Positions 1 to 5,790 of a DNA stretch of 12,934 bases are shown piece after piece (position 1 is the stretch's first letter; every line of letters begins with the position of its first letter). The notes below the pieces were generated by a model that was not told the origin of the DNA, did no database searches, and was given only the letters and a program-made list of their open reading frames with translations. The DNA comes from Bacillota bacterium (GTDB lineage Bacteria > Bacillota > Dethiobacteria > DTU022 > JAAZDU01): the NCBI GenBank assembly GCA_012512665.1, contig JAAZDU010000099.1:1-12934 (forward strand). The letters are read 5' to 3'. A program made the position numbers and the translations under genes.

Positions 1-114
1 AAATATTATGCATGGCATGTTACATGCAGCATATTAAAAAATATTATGCATGGCATGTTACATGCAGCATATTAAAAAATATTATGCATGGCATGTTACA
101 TGCAGCATATTAAA
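1..114. repeat. Three exact tandem copies of a 38-bp palindrome-bearing repeat
   Basis: Three identical 38-bp units lie head to tail at 1-38, 39-76 and 77-114 with no spacer. The array may continue beyond the window start. Each unit holds the dyad GCATG-tta-CATGC (15-27, 53-65, 91-103). This is flanked by a second, imperfectly paired layer, TATGC on the left and GCATA on the right, so each unit can form a long imperfect hairpin. The outer parts are A/T-rich. The array sits 157 bases before the first gene of a catabolic-looking operon, which suggests a regulatory role such as multiple operators or repeated promoter elements. A neutral minisatellite is the alternative. The repetition is seen directly; the function is inferred. 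Confidence 0.93.
89..104 (+). promoter_or_regulatory. Candidate sigma-54 (-24/-12) promoter in the last repeat copy
   Basis: The stretch TGGCATGTTACATGCA has GG (90-91) and GC (102-103) separated by exactly 10 bases. It matches 10 of the 12 defined positions of the sigma-54 consensus TGGCACG-N4-TTGCA. The same element occurs in the two upstream repeat copies (13-28 and 51-66). Transcription would start near 114-116, giving a leader of about 155 bases before the preA-like gene. No convincing sigma-A promoter is obvious in 115-270; TTGTAT at 224 with CATAAA at 246 is weak and too close to the ribosome binding site. The -24/-12 match overlaps the palindrome, so it could instead be an activator or repressor site that resembles the pattern by chance. 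Confidence 0.4.
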
Positions 115-270
115 AAAATACAAAAAATAAAAGTGATTAAGGCGGCTTTAGATACAAGTTAGGCCCTGTCTGATGAAAAACCTCAATAAACCCAGTATTC
201 AAAATTAGAGAGAGGGTTTCCCCTTGTATATATTTTTAAAACCATCATAAATTTTGGGAAGGAGAACACC

Positions 271-1491
271 ATGAAACCTGATCTAAGTGTAACTGTATGT
301 GGAGTAAAATTCAAAAATCCGGTAGTAGTTGCATCAGCCACCCCATCAAAAGATGCGGATTACATGAAAAGGTGTGTTGATGCGGGGTGTGGTGGAATAA
401 TAGCAAAAACAATTTCACCAGAACCCAAGCTGCAAAAATACGTATCACCAAGATTCACGGTTCTGCACAAAAAAGGTTGGCCCCATGCATTTTCAAATTA
501 TTCCTGCGAATTCTTGGCAGAGTACACACCGGAAGAATGGGCAAAAGAGCTTAAAGAAGCAGCCAAGTACTGCAAGCAAAACGGCGTAGCAATTGTTGGA
601 AGCTTATCAGGCACAACACTCGAAGTTTGGTCAGAACTTGCAAAATTAGTAGAAGATACAGGCGTAGATATGCTGGAATTAAACTTCGGCTGCCCCCACC
701 CCAGAGACCTTGGCTACTTAAGCGGCCAGGAACTGGGTAGTAACCCCGAAGCTGCGGCAGAAGTAACAGCCGCTGTAGTCAACTCTGTAAAGATCCCCGT
801 CTTTGTCAAGCTAACAGCGGAAGCTGTAAACCCCATGGAAACAGCTAAAAAGATTATAGAAGCTGGTGCTAAAGGCCTCACTGCCATCAATCGTTTCCCC
901 GCACTAGAAATAGACCTTGAAACAGGAAGACCCATACTCCACTCCTCCTTTGCCGGAGTAGGCGGACCCTGGATGAGGCCCATCATGCTCAAATGGGTTG
1001 CAAAATTAGCAAGGGAGTTTGACCTTCCCATATCAGCAACTAACGGCATCTGGTCTTGGCGAGACGTAGTTAAAGCCATCTTGGTAGGCGCAACCACCGT
1101 ACAGACATGCACTGCTCTCATGTATAGTCCCAAAGGTTTCGGTATGATAAATGAATACGTAACAAACCTTGAAAAATACATGCAAGAGCATGGCTACAAC
1201 ACCATCGAAGACTTCAGAGGCAAAACTCTGCCCCAAATACTAACATGGGACAAGGTTGACAGAGACACCCGCAATGTATCAGTGGTTGACCAGGATAAAT
1301 GCAACGGCTGCCAATTCTGCAAAAACTTCTGCTTCAGAGATGCCATCTCCTATGTTGAAGTAGACGGCAAGAAGAAAGCCCAGATCGATAAAACAAAATG
1401 CGATGGTTGCGGATTGTGTGCTTCGCTCTGTCCAAAAGATGCCATCCACATGGAAGGCCCCAAGCCAATTTATCTTGGCGATTTCAGTTAA
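271..1491 (+). CDS. PreA-like dihydropyrimidine dehydrogenase/DHOD-family flavoprotein with C-terminal 2x[4Fe-4S] domain
   Basis: This 406-residue protein is close in length to bacterial PreA (about 410). Residues 1-310 form an FMN TIM barrel of the dihydroorotate/dihydropyrimidine dehydrogenase superfamily. The FMN-side lysine is K46 (AKTISP). The signature ELNFGCPH at 136-143 carries N138 and the likely catalytic C141. Residues 340-395 hold two ferredoxin motifs: C344, C347, C350, C354 and C377, C380, C383, C387. Family members reduce pyrimidine-like rings or oxidise dihydro forms. A separate NADH-binding partner (PreT) is not encoded here, so ferredoxin may be the electron partner (inference). 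Asn76, Asn138 and Asn207 line up with the pyrimidine-binding asparagines of mammalian DPD, but Arg208 replaces its threonine, so uracil is not an assured substrate. The start follows GGAAGGAG at good spacing. It is the first gene of an operon with the amidohydrolase, DUF2848 and cupin genes. Confidence 0.85.
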   Translation: MKPDLSVTVCGVKFKNPVVVASATPSKDADYMKRCVDAGCGGIIAKTISPEPKLQKYVSPRFTVLHKKGWPHAFSNYSCEFLAEYTPEEWAKELKEAAKYCKQNGVAIVGSLSGTTLEVWSELAKLVEDTGVDMLELNFGCPHPRDLGYLSGQELGSNPEAAAEVTAAVVNSVKIPVFVKLTAEAVNPMETAKKIIEAGAKGLTAINRFPALEIDLETGRPILHSSFAGVGGPWMRPIMLKWVAKLAREFDLPISATNGIWSWRDVVKAILVGATTVQTCTALMYSPKGFGMINEYVTNLEKYMQEHGYNTIEDFRGKTLPQILTWDKVDRDTRNVSVVDQDKCNGCQFCKNFCFRDAISYVEVDGKKKAQIDKTKCDGCGLCASLCPKDAIHMEGPKPIYLGDFS

Positions 1492-1517
1492 ATAAAAAAA
1501 TAAACGAGGGATATAAT

Positions 1518-2291
1518 ATGAAAGTAGCAGTTGTCCAGCTTGCAATAGATGACAATGAAAACAAAGAACAAAAAATCGCGCGCGTTGAGAATATAATAGA
1601 TAAGCTTGACACCGTTGACCTTGTAGTTCTTCCCGAGATGTGGCCAATAGGCTTTTTCAACTTCGACAAATATCATGAACTGAGCGAACCAATAGACGGC
1701 GAAATCGTATCAAGACTTTGTGCAAAAGCAAAACAAAAAAACACATACATCTATGGCGGCACATTTGTTGAAAACAGAAACGGCAAATATTACAACACGT
1801 GTGTTTTAATTGACAGACAAGGAAAGGTAATAGGAGACTACCAGAAAATCCACTTATTTGGGTACGGTTCAAAGGAAAGAGAAGTGCTGTCAGCAGGAGA
1901 AAAAATCACAGTTGTGGACACCGAATTTGGTAAAGTGGGTCTCAGCATTTGTTATGACATAAGATTTCCCGAACTATTCAGGCGCATGGCAGATAAAGGA
2001 GCAGAAATAATCATAAATTGTGCCGCCTGGCCATATCCTCGGGTTGAAAACTGGACGATATTAAACCTGGCAAGAGCGATAGAAAATCAATGCTACTTCA
2101 TCACTTGTGGATGTGCCGGTAGCAACAATGGAAAAGCCTTCATAGGTAGAAGCATGATAATAGACCCATGGGGCACAATCGTAGCATCTGCTGCAGAAAG
2201 AGAAGCAATAATTAAAGCAGAAATATATCCTGAAACCGTTGCGAGCATAAGAGAGGAATTCACTCCCCTAAAGGATAGGGTACTCAAATAG
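1518..2291 (+). CDS. Carbon-nitrogen hydrolase (nitrilase superfamily, omega-amidase-like)
   Basis: This 257-residue protein is the usual single-domain length for omega-amidase/NIT-type carbon-nitrogen hydrolases. The catalytic triad is visible: E40 in VVLPEMW, K110 in YQKIHLFGY and C145 in SICYDIRFPE. These enzymes hydrolyse amide or N-carbamoyl bonds through a cysteine thioester and release ammonia, with or without CO2. No signal peptide is seen, so it is cytoplasmic. The ATG at 1518 is chosen because GAGGG lies seven bases upstream and the protein then begins with the family's typical MKVAVVQ strand; the frame is open further upstream, but that part overlaps the preceding gene and is not family-like. 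It lies 26 bases after the PreA-like gene. In reductive pyrimidine degradation a family member (beta-ureidopropionase) acts after a ring-opening enzyme, but the short length here fits an omega-amidase better. The exact substrate is unknown. Confidence 0.88.
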   Translation: MKVAVVQLAIDDNENKEQKIARVENIIDKLDTVDLVVLPEMWPIGFFNFDKYHELSEPIDGEIVSRLCAKAKQKNTYIYGGTFVENRNGKYYNTCVLIDRQGKVIGDYQKIHLFGYGSKEREVLSAGEKITVVDTEFGKVGLSICYDIRFPELFRRMADKGAEIIINCAAWPYPRVENWTILNLARAIENQCYFITCGCAGSNNGKAFIGRSMIIDPWGTIVASAAEREAIIKAEIYPETVASIREEFTPLKDRVLK

Positions 2292-2307
2292 CACGAGGAG
2301 GATAGAG

Positions 2308-3003
2308 ATGAGCTGCAATACACTGGAACTTTTCATTGACAACAACGTTGACAATCCCATATATTTTAAACCAAAAATAATAGTCAACGCAGGCTATACC
2401 GGGAGAAATCAAGAAGAGGTAATGAAACACGTTGAAGAGCTTAAGAAAATAGGAGTACCGGCACCTGATGAGATTCCCGCATTCTTCTTGAAATCTGGAA
2501 GCAAGCTCACAACTAGAAATTGCTGTGAAGTAGTAGACAAAGACAACACTGGCGAAGCTGAATATGTACTTCTTATAGCAAAAGACCAAATATATGTAGC
2601 CGCAGGCAGCGACCACACAGATCGCAAACTTGAAGCATTAGACCAGATACCAAAAGCAAAACAAGTCACTCCCAACTTTATGTCCCGTGGGGTATGGAGA
2701 TACGAGGATGTGAAAGATCACTGGGATGAGATCAAATTAACTGCATGGATAGGAAAAAATAAACAAACATTGTATCAGCAGGCCACACTGAGCGCTATAA
2801 TGGACCCTGAAGAACTCATGAAAAGAGTAGAAAAACTTCTTGGTGGAAAATTAGAAGAAGGAACCGTCATCTACTCTGGTACAGTGGGTGCGCTGGTAGA
2901 AGGTATGCCCTTTAGCGAACAATTTCATGTAGAGTTAAAGGACGAAAAGCGCAACCAGTCATTGCACTGCCAGTATGAGATCAAAGTTTTAGACTGGAAA
3001 TAA
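2308..3003 (+). CDS. DUF2848 family protein, probably FAH-like fold
   Basis: This 231-residue protein matches the DUF2848 family by remembered signature segments: AGYTGR (28-33), a GVPAPDEIPAFF stretch (49-60), GSDHTDRKLE (100-109) and DHWD (137-140). The C-terminal SGTVGAL segment (190-196) resembles the glycine-rich motif of fumarylacetoacetate hydrolase-like proteins, a superfamily of C-C hydrolases, hydratases and decarboxylases that use a divalent metal and acidic substrates. No DUF2848 member has a reaction known to me. The start at 2308 follows GAGGAGG with six bases of spacing and lies 16 bases after the amidohydrolase stop, so translation of the two is probably coordinated. By its place in the operon it may act on the product of the reductase or the amidohydrolase; this is inference. 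Cytoplasmic, with no membrane segment. Confidence 0.8.
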   Translation: MSCNTLELFIDNNVDNPIYFKPKIIVNAGYTGRNQEEVMKHVEELKKIGVPAPDEIPAFFLKSGSKLTTRNCCEVVDKDNTGEAEYVLLIAKDQIYVAAGSDHTDRKLEALDQIPKAKQVTPNFMSRGVWRYEDVKDHWDEIKLTAWIGKNKQTLYQQATLSAIMDPEELMKRVEKLLGGKLEEGTVIYSGTVGALVEGMPFSEQFHVELKDEKRNQSLHCQYEIKVLDWK

Positions 3004-3027
3004 ATAAAAAAAAGGGAGGAATAACAA

Positions 3028-3372
3028 ATGAAACCAGAAAGGGAGTTTTTTGACACGGATTTTGTTCCTTGGAGGCAAGTTGAGGGCGCTCAGGAAGGTA
3101 TTATGGAGAAGATAATAAGCCATGATCCTGAAACGGGCTCCTACACAAGGATATTAAAGTTCCCTCCCATGGAAACAAATGAGGTATTAGTACACGACTT
3201 TTTTGAAGAGGTTTATATTCTTGAAGGATCATTATATGATATTCAGAAAAAAGAAACATACTTACCAGGATATTATGCCAGCAGACCGCCGGGAATGGTG
3301 CATGGACCATACAAGATACCCTACGGTTGCACAACATTAGAAGTACGTACTTTTGAGAAGAAGAAGGAATAA
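3028..3372 (+). CDS. Small single-domain cupin protein
   Basis: This 114-residue protein covers one cupin beta-barrel. Cupin motif 1 appears as H56-x3-E60-E61-x5-G67 (VHDFFEEVYILEG). Motif 2 appears as G81-x6-PG-x2-H92 (residues 81-92). H56, E60 or E61 and H92 are plausible metal ligands, although the first histidine pair of the classical HxH motif is reduced to a single His. Proteins of this kind range from small dioxygenases and isomerases to ligand-binding or ChrR-like sensor domains, so the reaction cannot be named. It follows the DUF2848 gene by 24 bases with a strong GGGAGGA site and is the last gene before a stem-loop, which places it in the same operon. In an anaerobe an isomerase, epimerase or binding role is more likely than an oxygenase (inference). 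Confidence 0.75.
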   Translation: MKPEREFFDTDFVPWRQVEGAQEGIMEKIISHDPETGSYTRILKFPPMETNEVLVHDFFEEVYILEGSLYDIQKKETYLPGYYASRPPGMVHGPYKIPYGCTTLEVRTFEKKKE

Positions 3373-3411
3373 CCAAGTAGAACCAGTAAGAAGTAGCTAG
3401 GAAAATTTAAG

Positions 3412-3450
3412 ATGAGGCTCTTGCTTTCCATGGTTATACAAGAGCCTCAT
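3412..3450 (+). terminator. Stem-loop after the cupin gene, possible terminator
   Basis: A perfect 12-bp stem, ATGAGGCTCTTG (3412-3423) with CAAGAGCCTCAT (3439-3450), encloses a 15-base loop. It lies 39 bases after the cupin stop and 83 bases before the AOR start. No run of T follows on the + strand (AATAATGTAT), so this is not a canonical intrinsic terminator. The T-rich flank is on the opposite strand. It may be a weak terminator, an mRNA-stabilising 3' end, or a processing site if transcription runs on into the AOR gene. Confidence 0.5.
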
Positions 3451-3519
3451 AATAATGTATATTAAGAAGCGGTCTATTATTTTCGAGCTAGCACCCATGC
3501 ATGAAGAGAAATAATAAAG

Positions 3520-3535
3520 ATGGTGAAAGCAATTG
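3520..3535 (+). promoter_or_regulatory. Ribosome binding site and TTG start deciding the AOR N-terminus
   Basis: The AOR frame has an in-frame TGA at 3524-3526 and no ATG or GTG before the conserved N-terminal segment GKILYVDL, so the TTG at 3533 is the only sensible start. GGTGA at 3522-3526 matches the 3' part of AAGGAGGTGA and sits six bases upstream. The ATG at 3520 is in another frame and does not lead into the AOR protein. Confidence 0.65.
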
Positions 3536-5458
3536 CAACCAAGCAGGATAAGAGGCGGAATAGCAGGGAAAATATTATACGTTGACTTAAGCAGCAAGAA
3601 AATATGGTTTGAAGATACAGAAAAGTATGCTCGAAGATTTCTTGGCGGCAGAGCGATTAATAGCTATATACTCTGCAAGGAAGTTAACAAAATTCAAAAG
3701 GAATCCGGCCAAAGAGTAAAATGGTATAATCCAAAAACCCCTTTGATCTTTGGTGTTGGCTGTCTTGAAGGAACAATGATGCCAGCTTCAAATAGGGTTT
3801 CTGTTGACAGTATAAACACATTTAACAATGGAAAAGGCTCGGCAAATGTGGGAGGATTTTGGGGACCGGAGTTAAAGTATGCTGGGTATGATCATATTGT
3901 TATTACCGGGAAATCACCCACTCCTGTCTATTTATGGATAAATGACGATGAAGTTGAAATAAGGGATGCAGGGAATATATGGGGTAATTTGACAAGAGAG
4001 ACGGAATATTTAATACGCAAAGAATTGGGAGACGACGAAATACAGGTAATGTCAATTGGGCCTGCGGGAGAAAATATGGTCAGAGGTGCGGCCATTATCT
4101 CCGGTCCAGGCAGATCGGCAAGCGGTTCTGGTGTCGGCTGTGTTATGGGAAGTAAAAAACTGAAAGCAATTGCAGTTAGGGGTCACGGGTCCATTCGCGT
4201 AGCTGAACCTGCAAAATTTATAGCTGTAATAGATAAAATTATAAAGCAAGTCAACGCCTCCCCAAACCTGCAACCATGGAGAAGGGGTATAATTGAAGGG
4301 AAATACCTTCCTGAAGCGCCGGCATGGGATGTTCTAGCATCTTACAGAAATGGACAAGATGATTATGTTCCGCTGGAGGATAGAGAAAGGCTAGTTGGCA
4401 GAGAAAGCGGTGTACCTAGCTATAAGAAGAAGATGATGGCTTGCCACCTATGCCCGGCAGGCTGCATGGCCATTTATGAAATTAATGAGGGGAAATATAA
4501 AGGAACTCAATGCCCAAATTATTGGATAAACTCAACCACATATTCCACTAAGCTTGGCTTATTTGACCCAGAGGCTTCTATTAGATTCTATTACATGTGC
4601 AATCAGTTGGGTATAGATGGCGATATGTGCTCAAACACATTGGCATGGGCTTTTGAGTGTTACGAAAAAGGTTTGATAAGCAAAGAAGACACCGGGGGAT
4701 TGGAGCTTAGCTGGGGAAATGAAGATTCCATTCTCAGCATGCAGAAAAAGCTTGCATATAGGGAAGGTTTAGGAGGTTTATTGGCGGAGGGGGTAAAAGA
4801 AGCTTCAAGTAGGCTTGGAAAAGGTTCAGAGAAATTTGCTATTCACATGAAGGGTCAAGATACTGTTGATCCTTACCGAATTGTTAAAGGTTGGGGCTTC
4901 GGGCTTTCTATTTCTCCAATTGCCGGGAAACATCTTCGCGGGGCAGTAAGCACGCCTGATGTAACAGGGCCTCCCGATGTTGAATGGAAGCCGACTGAAT
5001 ATAAAAATATTCCGGAAGTGGTTTATTGGCAGGGTATTGCCAGGGAGTTGGAGGACATTATTGGCAATTGCCTCTATGTGGGTACCTGGAGTGGGACACA
5101 TGCCCTGTCTTTGGAAAATTATGCAGAAGTACTGTCAGCAGGTTTAGGCTTAGATTTGGATGAATCAGCTGCAATGATGTATGGCAGGCGCAGTGTTAAC
5201 CTGGAGAAGGCTTTTAATGCGATGAATACTGATTTAAGCCGTGAAGATGACTACCCGCCGCGTCGGTACATGGAAGAATCGGTAAAATCCGGACCATATG
5301 CCGGCCATAAATGCGATAAAGATATGTGGGACAAGATGCTGGATAAATATTATGAGCTACATGGCTGGGATATAGAAACCGGTTTGCCGACACCCGAAAG
5401 CCTGAAGCAAATTGGATTGGAAGATATTGCTCAGATGATTGCAGGGGAGGAGGCCTGA
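3533..5458 (+). CDS. aor: Aldehyde:ferredoxin oxidoreductase family protein (tungsten/molybdopterin)
   Basis: This 641-residue protein has the AOR-family architecture at normal length. The N-terminal cofactor-binding domain shows GKILYVDL (12-19), FLGGRAIN (36-43), ASNRVSV (85-91), GGFWGPELKYAGYD (107-120) and an IGPAGEN segment (175-181). The single [4Fe-4S] cluster is ligated by C304, C307 and C311 (CHLCPAGC) plus C513 (GNCLY). The C-terminal domain ends with a typical TGLPTPESLKQIGL tail (616-629). Known members oxidise aldehydes to acids with ferredoxin as acceptor, or run in reverse, using a bis-pterin tungsten or molybdenum centre; BamB of class II benzoyl-CoA reductase is a distant relative. 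Substrate is not readable from sequence. Its stop codon overlaps the start of a ferredoxin-like gene, its probable electron-transfer subunit, and TRAP genes follow. The start is TTG, which may lower translation. Confidence 0.9.
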   Translation: MQPSRIRGGIAGKILYVDLSSKKIWFEDTEKYARRFLGGRAINSYILCKEVNKIQKESGQRVKWYNPKTPLIFGVGCLEGTMMPASNRVSVDSINTFNNGKGSANVGGFWGPELKYAGYDHIVITGKSPTPVYLWINDDEVEIRDAGNIWGNLTRETEYLIRKELGDDEIQVMSIGPAGENMVRGAAIISGPGRSASGSGVGCVMGSKKLKAIAVRGHGSIRVAEPAKFIAVIDKIIKQVNASPNLQPWRRGIIEGKYLPEAPAWDVLASYRNGQDDYVPLEDRERLVGRESGVPSYKKKMMACHLCPAGCMAIYEINEGKYKGTQCPNYWINSTTYSTKLGLFDPEASIRFYYMCNQLGIDGDMCSNTLAWAFECYEKGLISKEDTGGLELSWGNEDSILSMQKKLAYREGLGGLLAEGVKEASSRLGKGSEKFAIHMKGQDTVDPYRIVKGWGFGLSISPIAGKHLRGAVSTPDVTGPPDVEWKPTEYKNIPEVVYWQGIARELEDIIGNCLYVGTWSGTHALSLENYAEVLSAGLGLDLDESAAMMYGRRSVNLEKAFNAMNTDLSREDDYPPRRYMEESVKSGPYAGHKCDKDMWDKMLDKYYELHGWDIETGLPTPESLKQIGLEDIAQMIAGEEA

Positions 5459-5769
5459 TGCTCGCAAATAAACAAAAAGTTGACCAAACAAGCATTAAGG
5501 AAATTTGGAAGAAAAAAAAAGGTGAGATAATACTTGATGAAACTAAGTGCCGCGGCTGCAATACATGCATGCTGGCCTGTTCCTTTCACCACGCTTCCGT
5601 TTTTTCAAAGGAATTGTCAAGCATAAAAGTTTCGTGGGATTATCCAACAGGAAAGGTCAATTGGACAGTAAATGACAGTTGTGATTTATGCGAAGGTGAA
5701 AAGGATTTTTTGTGCCTTAAATATTGCCTTTATGATGCCCTATCTTTTAAACCTGACCCATATAAATAA
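5458..5769 (+). CDS. Small two-cluster 4Fe-4S ferredoxin-like electron carrier, AOR partner
   Basis: This 103-residue protein has cysteines in two groups: C31, C34, C37, C41 (CX2CX2CX3C) and C75, C78, C86, C90 (CX2CX7CX3C). That fits two [4Fe-4S] clusters in the style of the iron-sulfur subunits of molybdopterin and AOR-type enzymes. The N-terminus is lysine-rich with no signal peptide, so the protein is cytoplasmic. The ATG overlaps the AOR stop by one base (TGATG) and a GGGGAGGAGG site precedes it, so translation is coupled and a roughly equal ratio to AOR is likely. It is shorter than the four-cluster AorA-type subunits known from some bacterial AORs. It probably passes electrons from the AOR cluster to a soluble ferredoxin, but it could equally serve the PreA-like enzyme (inference). 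Confidence 0.82.
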   Translation: MLANKQKVDQTSIKEIWKKKKGEIILDETKCRGCNTCMLACSFHHASVFSKELSSIKVSWDYPTGKVNWTVNDSCDLCEGEKDFLCLKYCLYDALSFKPDPYK

Positions 5770-5790
5770 TTAATAAGGAGTGATATACTT

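Noticed and set aside
1..114. Repeat array as a CRISPR
   Set aside because: The 38-bp units are directly contiguous with no unique spacers, and no cas gene is present.
721..735. Loss of the catalytic cysteine in the PreA-like protein because YLSGQ replaces an ACGQ-like segment
   Set aside because: The catalytic Cys of DPD and class 1 DHODs is the one in the NxxCP motif, and this is kept here as C141.
714..1181. Antisense 155-codon frame on the minus strand
   Set aside because: It is fully opposite the PreA-like gene, has no recognisable domain, and is a compositional shadow.
1398..1517. Longer N-terminus of the amidohydrolase from an upstream in-frame start
   Set aside because: It overlaps the iron-sulfur end of the preceding gene, lacks family similarity, and the ATG at 1518 has a good ribosome binding site and a typical nitrilase N-terminus.
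3432..3447. GG-N10-GC spacing before the AOR gene as a sigma-54 promoter
   Set aside because: Only the two dinucleotides fit; the rest of the consensus does not match, and it lies inside the stem-loop.
3533..5458. AOR as a benzoyl-CoA reductase BamB
   Set aside because: The shared segments are common to the whole AOR family, and no other bam genes are nearby.
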